This document shows, piece by piece, positions 34,817 through 43,236 of a stretch of 64,000 nt of DNA (position 1 is the stretch's first letter; each line of letters begins with the position of its first letter). The notes below the pieces were generated by a model, which saw only the letters and a program-made list of their open reading frames with translations, ran no database searches and had not been told where the DNA came from. The position numbers and the translations under genes are program-made. Origin of the DNA: Xenorhabdus szentirmaii DSM 16338 (lineage in GTDB: Bacteria > Pseudomonadota > Gammaproteobacteria > Enterobacterales > Enterobacteriaceae); assembly GCF_002632585.1 (NCBI RefSeq), contig NZ_NIBV01000001.1, positions 364,067 to 428,066 of the forward strand, written 5' to 3'.

Positions 34817-37800
34817 ATGTCCGAGATCCTTCATTCCACAAACGTTCTCCGAGCTTGGCAACATATTGAATTTTTCCAGCCGTACTCGCCAGAAAAAAAG
34901 AAAAATAGCTTGACCGTAACACTTCAGGAATTGAGGGAATGCGGTGATGATGCGCTGCCATGGCTCTCTCAACAACTGCGTCATGACTATAAAATTCCGG
35001 GCAAAAAGGTGGGATACAGCTTGCATATTGGCCTGTTTGAAAAAGCGATCGCCAAAAGCATTAGCGAAAAAGTTTTCCACCGCTCACAAACCTACACCAA
35101 AGATGAAATTGAACAACGTCTGGATAATGAAGACCCAACGTGCTTTGCCAAGGTCATTCTGAACTCTCAAGGTGCTCTGGATCTGGAAAATTTTTCTATC
35201 AGTTCATTGCCTTGGGCATTGGGCCATTTACAAAATGAAAGATTCAACCATCTTAACGCCGCTTGTTTTTCAGCAAGTTGCAATCAGCTTAAAGCTGACC
35301 TCACTCTCTTTGACGCAAAGTTACGCGTCATCAGTGAAAATGACAAGCCCGTGCTCAGAGCCGGCGATATCCTCATCCTGTTAGAAGCACTTTTGGTGGA
35401 ATGGGCTGATTTTCAACCGGAATGGCAATATGCAATACAGATAGATTGGCTTGAGGGCGATTTTGATAAAAAATTGAACGAAGACGGTGACGGGGATAAG
35501 GGAAGCGACGAAGATGATGCAGATGAGGAAGAAATATCACCAACACATCATGATTTTGTCCTGCCGATCTTAAATAGCTACTTTTTTGAAGATATTGGAA
35601 TCGTTATCAATGCCCTGCACCAAGGGAAAAACAGCAAGGCACTAAAAGAATATCTCTCCCACAGCCACCCGCAAGAAAAAACCGAGCTTTATTCACAACA
35701 GGGACTCGCGGCAATCATCAAACAGTTGCATCCCTCTAAAATGCCATTGGGTCGCTGGCCGTCTGAACCCGCACATGCCATGTCACTCATGCAGCAATTT
35801 GCCATTAATACCGCAATAGAAGAACTGGCTGATGGTGGTTTACTTTCCGTCAACGGCCCGCCGGGCACGGGGAAAACCACGCTTCTGCGTGATTTAGTGG
35901 CACACAATATCGTCGAACGGGCAAAAATCCTGGCTGACTTTTCGTGTGTTGCAGAAACATTAGACTCATCGGGTTTAGTCGTTGAAAAACTCACGGGTTT
36001 TGAAATGATTGTCGCTTCATCCAATAATGCAGCGGTAGAAAATATTTCAAAAGAGCTGCCACAAAAGAAATCGCTGGCAAAAGAATTTCAGGCTTTCAAT
36101 TATCTGTCCCCCGTGGCAAACCAATTGGCAACAGAAAAAAAGACCCCAAAAAAGACTAAATACTCCCCAGAAACAAAACGTCAATATGATATGTACTTCC
36201 CCCTTGATAGGGATAAACAATGCTGGGGTATGATTTCTGCTGCTTTGGGTAAAAAAGCCAACCGTAAGAATTTTGGGCAACGTCTATTATTTGATGAACA
36301 TTTTCTACGTGATACCCATGAAGAAAAATCCCGCCCGGATGACCAAAATTTCCTCAGCCTGTGGCGCTGGCATCGTTTTCATATACCCACCAGCTTCGCT
36401 GCCGCCAAAAAGAAATTTCATGAGTTATTGTCTCACACTGACCAATTGCAAGAAACGCTGGAATATTTTGCTTACCTGTTAGAGAGAAGTCAGGACAACA
36501 CTGTTGAAAAAGCAGAAAGTTTGCGTGATCAGGCTCAAACTCAATACGCCAGCCAACTCACTCTCCTGAAAAGTCTGGAAGCAGACTTAATTTCACAGGA
36601 TAAAAAAATAGATTTCGCAAAACAGCAACAAAAAATAACGGAAAGTAATGCTCCAGGATGGTTTACTCGACTAATAAACCGAAAACGAGTGCAACAACAT
36701 CGCAAAGGGCTACGTGAAATACAGCAATCTGTATTAGCACAAATGCAGGCATATTCTGATCTGGCGGAGCAAACCGCCAAACAGCGCAAAGCGAGTGACC
36801 AAGCGCAGAAGCAACTCCAGACTGCACTGAGAGCAGTTGAGCGCGCAAAAGAAGAGCAGGCTCGTCACCAGCGCGCACTGGCGGCACTTCAGCAACAATT
36901 TCCTGATATCAAGTTGCCTGACATAACACGTTCCATCAGTGATCCTTCGCTACAACGCACCGCGTTCTGGCAAAATGAGATGATAAATCGCAAACGGTCA
37001 GAGCTGTTTATCGCCGCGATGGATCTTCATCAAGCCTGGCTGTATGAGGCGCTGAAAAATAGTGCTTTTGTGGCAGTTGTGCTCAAACTAAACGCTTTTC
37101 TGTCATCTCCCGGCTCAGTGACCGATGATTGTTTACGTTGGTGGCAAACCTTATTTATGGTGGTACCGGTATTGTCCACCACTTTCGCTTCACTCGGGCG
37201 CATGTTTGATGGCGTGGGCAGTGAAGAGCTGGGCTGGCTGATGATTGACGAAGCAGGACAAACTTCACCACAACAGGCTGTTGGCGGAATATGGCGGGCT
37301 AAACGGGTTCTGGTGGTTGGCGATCCTCTACAAATTGAGCCTGTATTTACCACTTCCCCACAATTGGTCGAACACTTTTGCAATGACGCGCTGGCAGGCG
37401 ATTCACCAAACTGGGAACCCAGCAAATTTTCTGTGCAACAAATTGCCGATCGCGCGAACCATTGGGGTTGTGAACTTGGCGAAATGGGTCACAAGGTTCA
37501 GATCGGGATTCCCCTGTGGGTACATCGCCGTTGCATTGAACCGATGTTCAGTCTGGCTAATGCCATTGCCTATGATGGACGCATGATCCACGGCAGTGAA
37601 GCCGATAAAATTCTCAGCTCAGCGGTCAGCCCCGAATTACCTAATCACTGGCGGATTTCCGCGGGTGGACAAGGGGAAAAACAGTATCGCAATAGTCATG
37701 GTGATGATTTAGTGAAACTGCTGGATAAACTGCTGGCCGCCAATGTCAGTCTGCGTTCCATCTATGTCATCACGCCTTTTAAGGCGGTGAAAGCGGGTCT

Positions 37801-38134
37801 GCAAGATGTGCTGGCAAAACGCGGCCTTTCCGTCTGGCAAAAACAATCTCCAGCCCTGACCCAAAAAGAATTCGACAATTGGAAAAAACACTGTGTTGGC
37901 ACCGTGCATACTTTTCAGGGCAAGGAAAATGACATTGTTATTTTTGTTCTGGGATGCGACAAAGATAACGATGGCGGAGCAAGATGGGCAGCCAGCAAAC
38001 CTAATCTACTGAATGTCGCTTTAACCCGCGCTAAAAAACATTTCTTTGTCATCGGCGATCCAGCCGTATGGCAACGTTTATCTGGATTTAATCGTGTCGC
38101 TGCGACATTGCCCAGTATCTCCCCGGGGACGTAA
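34817..38134 (+). CDS. Superfamily 1B (UPF1-like) helicase, 1105 aa
   Basis: Large nucleic-acid-dependent ATPase. Walker A GPPGTGKTT is near residue 350, motif Ia VASSNNAAVENI near 395, Walker B LMIDEAGQTSP near residue 808 (DEAG form of UPF1/IGHMBP2-type helicases), motif III VVGDPLQIEPV, motif V VHTFQGKEND near 1031 and motif VI NVALTRAKKHFFVIGD near 1065. A long insertion (about 540-700) between motifs Ia and II is predicted coiled coil (repeated Gln/Ala/Glu heptads). The N-terminal 350 residues are unassigned and include an acidic run near 215-240. It stands alone after the effector-like module. Defence or DNA/RNA repair roles are both possible; none is shown. Confidence 0.88.
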   Translation: MSEILHSTNVLRAWQHIEFFQPYSPEKKKNSLTVTLQELRECGDDALPWLSQQLRHDYKIPGKKVGYSLHIGLFEKAIAKSISEKVFHRSQTYTKDEIEQRLDNEDPTCFAKVILNSQGALDLENFSISSLPWALGHLQNERFNHLNAACFSASCNQLKADLTLFDAKLRVISENDKPVLRAGDILILLEALLVEWADFQPEWQYAIQIDWLEGDFDKKLNEDGDGDKGSDEDDADEEEISPTHHDFVLPILNSYFFEDIGIVINALHQGKNSKALKEYLSHSHPQEKTELYSQQGLAAIIKQLHPSKMPLGRWPSEPAHAMSLMQQFAINTAIEELADGGLLSVNGPPGTGKTTLLRDLVAHNIVERAKILADFSCVAETLDSSGLVVEKLTGFEMIVASSNNAAVENISKELPQKKSLAKEFQAFNYLSPVANQLATEKKTPKKTKYSPETKRQYDMYFPLDRDKQCWGMISAALGKKANRKNFGQRLLFDEHFLRDTHEEKSRPDDQNFLSLWRWHRFHIPTSFAAAKKKFHELLSHTDQLQETLEYFAYLLERSQDNTVEKAESLRDQAQTQYASQLTLLKSLEADLISQDKKIDFAKQQQKITESNAPGWFTRLINRKRVQQHRKGLREIQQSVLAQMQAYSDLAEQTAKQRKASDQAQKQLQTALRAVERAKEEQARHQRALAALQQQFPDIKLPDITRSISDPSLQRTAFWQNEMINRKRSELFIAAMDLHQAWLYEALKNSAFVAVVLKLNAFLSSPGSVTDDCLRWWQTLFMVVPVLSTTFASLGRMFDGVGSEELGWLMIDEAGQTSPQQAVGGIWRAKRVLVVGDPLQIEPVFTTSPQLVEHFCNDALAGDSPNWEPSKFSVQQIADRANHWGCELGEMGHKVQIGIPLWVHRRCIEPMFSLANAIAYDGRMIHGSEADKILSSAVSPELPNHWRISAGGQGEKQYRNSHGDDLVKLLDKLLAANVSLRSIYVITPFKAVKAGLQDVLAKRGLSVWQKQSPALTQKEFDNWKKHCVGTVHTFQGKENDIVIFVLGCDKDNDGGARWAASKPNLLNVALTRAKKHFFVIGDPAVWQRLSGFNRVAATLPSISPGT

Positions 38135-38186
38135 CTACCGAAAGTATGGTTTTCCGGCAGCACAGCGCAACCTACAGCGATAAAAA

Positions 38187-38236
38187 CAGTGAACGGGTGT
38201 AACCAATAAAGCGGCCATTTGAAAGGTGAGGTGTAT
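38187..38236. repeat. Partial ERIC-like right arm
   Basis: AGTGAACGGGTGTAACCAA followed by CATTTGAAAGGTGAGG, TGTAT follows the order of an ERIC right arm. The left arm is missing or unrecognisable. It lies just downstream of the helicase gene. Confidence 0.6.
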
Positions 38237-38250
38237 CAGTAGAAAGATTG

Positions 38251-38275
38251 GCGCATGATCATTCCCATCATGCGC
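38251..38275 (+). terminator. Intrinsic terminator downstream of the helicase gene
   Basis: Perfect 9-bp stem GCGCATGAT / ATCATGCGC with a 7-nt loop, then TTTGATTTAT. Confidence 0.75.
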
Positions 38276-38416
38276 TTTGATTTATCCTGTGTTTTGCTTT
38301 TAAATTCCCAGCCCAGTTGGCAATCCTGCAAAGTACCAACCTATCAATAACAAGATCCAAACCGCATAAAATACCCATGGATATGGCTGAAAAACACAAT
38401 CAACAACACTATATAG

Positions 38417-38448
38417 CTGGCATGGCGTTTATGAATGCCAGACGCCAT
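38417..38448. other. Two overlapping, mutually exclusive hairpins
   Basis: CTGGCAT (38417-38423) pairs with ATGCCAG (38435-38441), and ATGGCGT (38422-38428) pairs with ACGCCAT (38442-38448). The two stems cannot form together. The site is 90 bp beyond the abgA stop on its strand. No T-run follows. Confidence 0.5.
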
Positions 38449-38537
38449 TTTGTATGTAATAAATTGTAATATAACGACTTTTTCTGCAATCCCTAACCCA
38501 CAGACCCGCGCCAATATAGCGCCAAGCGGGGTTTTAA

Positions 38538-39854
38538 TTAATCAACTTTAAAGTCGGGCAGTTGAAGCGCAATCACCGCCAATGTTTTTACGGCTGTTGC
38601 CATCACATTCTCATCAAAATCAAACCGTTCATTGTGATTCCCGGCACTGAGTTCCGATCCAAAAACAAGGAAAGTGGCATATCCGCCATTTGCTTTGACC
38701 CGCTCCATAAAATAGGTGGCATCATCCGAAACAGAGGACAGTTTATGGCGTTTCACCACAGATAAAAGTTCAGGAACATGCTGTCCGGCCTGTTGATAAA
38801 TAAAATCGACCCAAACAGGGCTGGGTTGGCTGTTTTGCGCTGATCCCATTGGTATCAACTCATATTCAACGCCCTGCATTTTGGCTGCTCCTTCAATAAT
38901 ATTGAGGGCTTGCTGGTAGACAAACGCATTGATTTCATTCGTTTCTCCCCGAGTTTCAACTTTCATCAACGCGTGAGCAGGGATCACATTTCTGTCACTC
39001 CCCGCCTGCAATACGCCAACATTAATGCGAGAGCTGCCCCCACTGTGTCGGGGGATTGCATAAAGCCCCAGTGCTGCTTGTGCGGCAGCCAATAAAGCAT
39101 TTTTGCCCTCTTCGGGTTTTGCGCCAGCATGGGTGGCAACACCGCGATAAATCACATCAAATTTGGTGGTAGCCAAAAAATTATCCTTGCCACAAACCAA
39201 CCCTCCCGGTGAATTGCCAAGACCGATATGAATCGCAATAAAACAGTCAACATCATCCACGACGCCTGCTGCCACCATGGGTTTTGCCCCCTGAGCTCCT
39301 TCTTCCGCAGGCTGAAAAATCAGTTTAATTTTTCCCGTTAACTGGCATTCATGTTGTTTCAAGACATGCGCAAGCCCGAGGCCAATTGCGGTATGACCAT
39401 CATGACCACAAGCGTGCATCATATGGGCATTACAAGAAGAAAAGCCCTCAACATAAGGCCGGTGCTCAGGGGTTTGCGCCTCATTCAGAGCAAGGGCATC
39501 CATGTCAACCCGAAAGGCCAGCGTTGGGCCTGGTTTTCCGGTCTCCAGAGTGGCGACAATTCCCGTAAATCCCCCCGAAAAATGCGGTAACCATGCCTTC
39601 AAGGCACCTTGTTGAATGGCACGCTGCTCTTGCTCGTGCAATGCCTGCTCTGAAGGCAGCCCCATTCGGGCATCTGCCTTGATGACGTCTTTTCCCAATT
39701 GCAAGCTATAGCCCAGGCGGTGCAGCTCGTCTGCTACAATCGTTGCTGTCCTGAATTCGAACCAGCTCGATTCAGCAAAATGATGAAAATCACGACGCCA
39801 GTGTTTTAATTGTTCAGTTATCTGCTGAATAGATTCATTCAATAAATTATTCAT
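38538..39854 (-). CDS. abgA: p-Aminobenzoyl-glutamate hydrolase subunit A-like amidohydrolase (M20D)
   Basis: Zinc-dependent M20 peptidase that in E. coli works with AbgB to cleave p-aminobenzoyl-glutamate, a folate breakdown product. The 438-residue protein aligns end to end with recalled AbgA (HWRRDFHHFAESSWFEFRTA, GGFTGIVATLETGKPGPT, FRVDMDAL, HACGHDGHTA, QPAEEGAQGAKPM, NVGVLQAGSDRN). Metal ligands in CGHDGH and PAEEG are present. abgB and abgT are absent from the neighbourhood, and the divergent regulator is truncated, so the usual abg locus has been reduced. Confidence 0.92.
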   Translation of the reverse strand: MNNLLNESIQQITEQLKHWRRDFHHFAESSWFEFRTATIVADELHRLGYSLQLGKDVIKADARMGLPSEQALHEQEQRAIQQGALKAWLPHFSGGFTGIVATLETGKPGPTLAFRVDMDALALNEAQTPEHRPYVEGFSSCNAHMMHACGHDGHTAIGLGLAHVLKQHECQLTGKIKLIFQPAEEGAQGAKPMVAAGVVDDVDCFIAIHIGLGNSPGGLVCGKDNFLATTKFDVIYRGVATHAGAKPEEGKNALLAAAQAALGLYAIPRHSGGSSRINVGVLQAGSDRNVIPAHALMKVETRGETNEINAFVYQQALNIIEGAAKMQGVEYELIPMGSAQNSQPSPVWVDFIYQQAGQHVPELLSVVKRHKLSSVSDDATYFMERVKANGGYATFLVFGSELSAGNHNERFDFDENVMATAVKTLAVIALQLPDFKVD

Positions 39855-40188
39855 AATTATTATCTCTTTTATATGATTGGATTTTTAAGCTTCTGTTTTA
39901 TTGGCTACGCTATAATTAAAAATATTTACAATGAAATATGCTTTTATTTTACCGATATTTTTCATCAACGATCTTTTGCCTAAATAAGTAAAAAATTTAA
40001 ATCCACATCACAGTATTAATATCACCATTTTATCTTCAATAAACTTGAGGTTAATTTGTTTTCACCTGAATAACAATTGACAACCAACCTATTTATCATT
40101 AACAAATCATACTATAGTGAATGAATTTTATTTTAATAAGATGTAATTAATTTTCTTCTATAATTAAAATCTATCATAAAATAGAAAA
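39855..40188. promoter_or_regulatory. Divergent region between abgA and the abgR remnant
   Basis: About 330 bp, AT-rich, without a gene. It should hold the abgA promoter (AGAGAT box at the abgA start). No clear operator was identified. Confidence 0.5.
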
Positions 40189-40374
40189 ATGCCAATACCA
40201 ATAAAACTTAATCAATTGCGTATTTTTATTGAAATACGTCATCATGGCAATATCCAAGCTGCCAGCCGATTTTTATCACTTTCACAACCCGCCCTCACTA
40301 AATCCATCCGGGAACTGGATAGATTGCCGCTAATCTGGCGGGTCATCATGCAGGGCAAGAAAAAACGTCTTTGA
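40189..40374 (+). pseudogene. abgR: Truncated LysR-family regulator, abgR remnant
   Basis: Sixty-one codons. The first 44 encode the LTTR winged helix (KLNQLRIFIEIRHHGNIQAASRF, LSQPALTKSIRELD as patterns) and match recalled AbgR. After RELD the homology stops and the frame closes 17 codons later. About 80% of the gene, including the effector domain, is deleted. Divergent from abgA as in E. coli. Confidence 0.88.
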
Positions 40375-40515
40375 TCTTAAATTGTCTATCACACTTGCGA
40401 TCAGTCATAAGCCAAAAACACGCCATTTAACCTTGTTTGGTTCCCCGGACCGCAATCATTTATACTCTCACCCTGCTTATTTGTATTGATGGCTTTACTG
40501 ATGTTTATTCAATCG

Positions 40516-41283
40516 TCAGCATAAGTTTTCTTCCATAAATTTTTTGGCAGCCATAATACTTTGTTGATAGTCAGGAGTTTTTTGTGCCAGAAGTTGATAA
40601 GTCTCGTCTGTTGCCATTTTCGTTATTTTATCACCCGCAGTATTCGGCGTACCTGCATTAAATGGCGGCTGAGGATCATAGTGCATAATTAATTGCATCG
40701 TTTTCGCTTCATCTTCTGATCTTAAAATAGAAAGCAATTGTAGCCCAAACTCTATACCTGCCGTAATTCCCCCTCCGGTGATTCTGTTCCTGTCAATAAC
40801 GACCCTTTCATGAACAGGAATGGCACCAAATTCTGTCAGGTATTCTCCCATTAACCAATGAGTCGCTGCTTTATATCCATTCATTAAACCGGCGGCGGCT
40901 AAAATAATAGAACCCGTACAAACACTGGTAACATATTCCGCATTTTTTCCGACTTTATTTAGCCATCTCATCGCTTTTTCATCCCGCATGATACTGAATG
41001 GATCTAATGCCCCCGGGACACAAAGGATATCAACGTATTCAAGTTCATCAAAAGTTATTGAAGGATAAAATTTAAAACTGTTAATCTCAGTGTTTATTTT
41101 TTCCCGGTTGTGCCATACATATTCAACATTAAACCCCCTATCCTCCAGTACAGTCGCTGGCCCAACTAAATCCAGAGGTGTCAATTCGGGAAAAAGAAAA
41201 AATGCAATGGTTTTCGAATTGGTGTTTTTATTTCTTCTTTGCCCATCAGTACAAGGTAACTCTGTAATCCACTCTTTATTCAT
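40516..41283 (-). CDS. Isocyanide (isonitrile) hydratase-like protein, DJ-1/PfpI superfamily
   Basis: A 255-residue protein of the DJ-1/PfpI fold. The nucleophilic Cys lies in VTSVCTGS, with KAATHW and the downstream acidic/glycine motif HERVVIDRNRITGGGITAGIEFGL. This set matches bacterial isocyanide hydratases (InhA), which convert isonitriles to N-formamides. A GGGGAG box precedes the ATG. It has an N-terminal extension of about 25 residues relative to InhA. Substrate is not proven; members of this superfamily also act as glyoxalases or regulators. Confidence 0.82.
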   Translation of the reverse strand: MNKEWITELPCTDGQRRNKNTNSKTIAFFLFPELTPLDLVGPATVLEDRGFNVEYVWHNREKINTEINSFKFYPSITFDELEYVDILCVPGALDPFSIMRDEKAMRWLNKVGKNAEYVTSVCTGSIILAAAGLMNGYKAATHWLMGEYLTEFGAIPVHERVVIDRNRITGGGITAGIEFGLQLLSILRSEDEAKTMQLIMHYDPQPPFNAGTPNTAGDKITKMATDETYQLLAQKTPDYQQSIMAAKKFMEENLC

Positions 41284-41442
41284 TTTTTTCTCCCCATCTC
41301 ATACGAGTTCACTATATAATGACCATTGAATTTAAAACGCCTGACACGACATAAAATCTGTATAAACGACGTAATAAATCACATATAAATGACGCAGCAA
41401 CAACATAAAATTAACAAATAAAGCAGTCTGGTGAAACAGGCG

Positions 41443-41916
41443 CTAAGATAGAAAGCACTTTAATTCCTTCTGGTATCTGCTGATGAGATGAGAGGCACTA
41501 GCCATTAACAGAGAAATTATCTCTTTTTGTTTCACCGTAGGTGGAATTCCTGAACAATTAAACTGATTAATCCAGTATTCCAGATATTCATTAGATAATT
41601 GTCTTCTATCACCTTGCAAATTAGATAAAATGAATATTAAGCAATCCCATTTATTTAACCGGCGGGCCAGAGAAAAATATAACCGACATTTTTTTTCTGA
41701 TTGACCTTCGCACAGACAATTTTGCACTTCCGTTAACGTGATAAATATTTTCTTCCTGTCCCGCAATTTCAATGCACATTTACCCACTTTGACGGAAGGA
41801 TGGATAAATGCCTCCACCGTATCTTTTTTATCGACACCAAAGTATCGGTATTCATGAGGATGCGAAGTCATGATTATTTTTTCTATTTGACGCAGTAAGA
41901 AATATTCTGAAGCCAT
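41443..41916 (-). CDS. Protein of unknown function (157 aa)
   Basis: Soluble, basic 157-residue protein with several Cys residues (KCAL, NCLCEGQSEKKC, NCSG). No signal peptide or membrane span. I do not recognise a family. The frame is intact and stands alone, with the unassigned 458-bp region on its upstream side. Confidence 0.55.
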   Translation of the reverse strand: MASEYFLLRQIEKIIMTSHPHEYRYFGVDKKDTVEAFIHPSVKVGKCALKLRDRKKIFITLTEVQNCLCEGQSEKKCRLYFSLARRLNKWDCLIFILSNLQGDRRQLSNEYLEYWINQFNCSGIPPTVKQKEIISLLMASASHLISRYQKELKCFLS

Positions 41917-42374
41917 AACTATCCTTTTAATACTTCTCTGTTGTTACCTGCTTCTGGCAGGGTAAATGATCTCATTTTGCTGATTTAACTTTCCGGAGAA
42001 AAGGTAAAAAACAAATTATCTATTCTTGCTAAAAATCAATAGACAATTAATTTGGAGGGTATTCTAATAATCCAATGTGAAAACCAGCCAGAATAACGGT
42101 AAGTTTTTTTGACGCAGCCCATGTTTTTAATCAATACAACAGTTATTCTCTGGGATAAACGCATATTGAGGCATTGATAAAATACGATTCACAACAAATG
42201 GGAAGCATAAAAAGACGGTATCCATGGCGGCTACCCTAAAAAACTCAATAGAAAATGATTGAGTTAGTTTAGCGGCAATATAAATCCCACCCAAGAATAC
42301 CGTTTAATGAAATGTTATTTCATCTTTTGAAAATCGGACCAATTAAAGGATCAGATACAACAAACTTCCGCTAA
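41917..42374. other. Intergenic DNA between the unknown gene and the Ail-like gene
   Basis: About 460 bp without a supportable gene. It carries the promoter of the 157-aa gene. No strong hairpin or repeat stood out. Confidence 0.5.
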
Positions 42375-42935
42375 TTAAAAACGATAGCCAACACCGATAT
42401 TAAATCCGTTAATGTCGAGACGTGTACCATGGTTCTTTATTGCTGAGCCTTCATAGCCGGCATAAACACTGAAATTAGGCATCGGGTTGACTTCCACTCC
42501 TGCACCATAAGCAAAATCGGTTGAGTTATCATCCCCTTTATAGCTCACAACGCGCCTATGGCCCTGTTGTATAGAGACTCCACTGCCTGACAGGTGAGCC
42601 TTTGTATGAGCAAAGCCCAACAAGCCATATACACTGACATAATCATTAATTCGGTATGCAGGCCCAGCCATCAATGCGTAATATTTCAGGTCGAAATGAT
42701 TTCTCATATTACCCTGAGTTGCATTTTCACTGCCTTTCATATAGGTAAACGAACTAATAATACTGATGGGATAATCCCATTCATAACGATAGTGAAGGTT
42801 TACCCCGTTAATATGTTTAAAATCTTGTACCTTACTTTGTGCAAAACCGATTGCAACAGTCTGTGAATTCGCATGAGCCAGTGAACCATACAGAAAACCC
42901 GATGCGACTAAAGTGAAAAGAAGCGCTTTTTTCAT
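42375..42935 (-). CDS. Ail/OmpX-family outer membrane beta-barrel protein
   Basis: A 186-residue protein: a signal peptide (MKKALLFTLVASGFLYGSLAHA) followed by an eight-stranded barrel. Alternating strands include TVAIGFAQSKV, LHYRYEWD, YYALMAGPAYRINDYVSVYGLLG, and NGFNIGVGYRF with the terminal Phe needed for BAM insertion. The family includes Ail, PagC, Lom and OmpX, which mediate adhesion and serum resistance. The extracellular loop at about 112-130 (HLSGSGVSIQQGHRRVVS) is variable. The ATG at 42933-42935 is preferred over one two codons upstream. Confidence 0.9.
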   Translation of the reverse strand: MKKALLFTLVASGFLYGSLAHANSQTVAIGFAQSKVQDFKHINGVNLHYRYEWDYPISIISSFTYMKGSENATQGNMRNHFDLKYYALMAGPAYRINDYVSVYGLLGFAHTKAHLSGSGVSIQQGHRRVVSYKGDDNSTDFAYGAGVEVNPMPNFSVYAGYEGSAIKNHGTRLDINGFNIGVGYRF

Positions 42936-43236
42936 CGTCATTGATCATTACCTTTTACGTTGTCAGTATGTAAAGTATAGATAAGGTTTTAAAAAAAGTT
43001 TTTTTAAAGGTGCAACCGATGTCATTTTCTTCAGCTCATTGTAATTGTTACACCACTAATATTTATAGATACCTTACAAAAAAACAAAACAAATACATTA
43101 CCCTCCCCCTCTATATCAAATTGATCTCTCTTAACATTTATTTTTGATATATTTTAACTATATTGTCATTTTGTAAATTAAGTATCATTTCTGTTCTAAT
43201 CAATCTTCCCTACATTATTTAATAAAGGAATTGACA
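42936..43236. promoter_or_regulatory. Divergent promoter region, Ail-like gene and metY
   Basis: About 300 bp, very AT-rich. It holds both promoters. An AAGGA box lies close to the metY start. No clear MetJ box array (AGACGTCT repeats) is visible. Confidence 0.5.

Noticed and set aside
43021-43236. SAM riboswitch or MetJ box array ahead of metY
   Set aside because: The region is plain AT-rich sequence without repeated AGACGTCT-like boxes or a recognisable riboswitch core.
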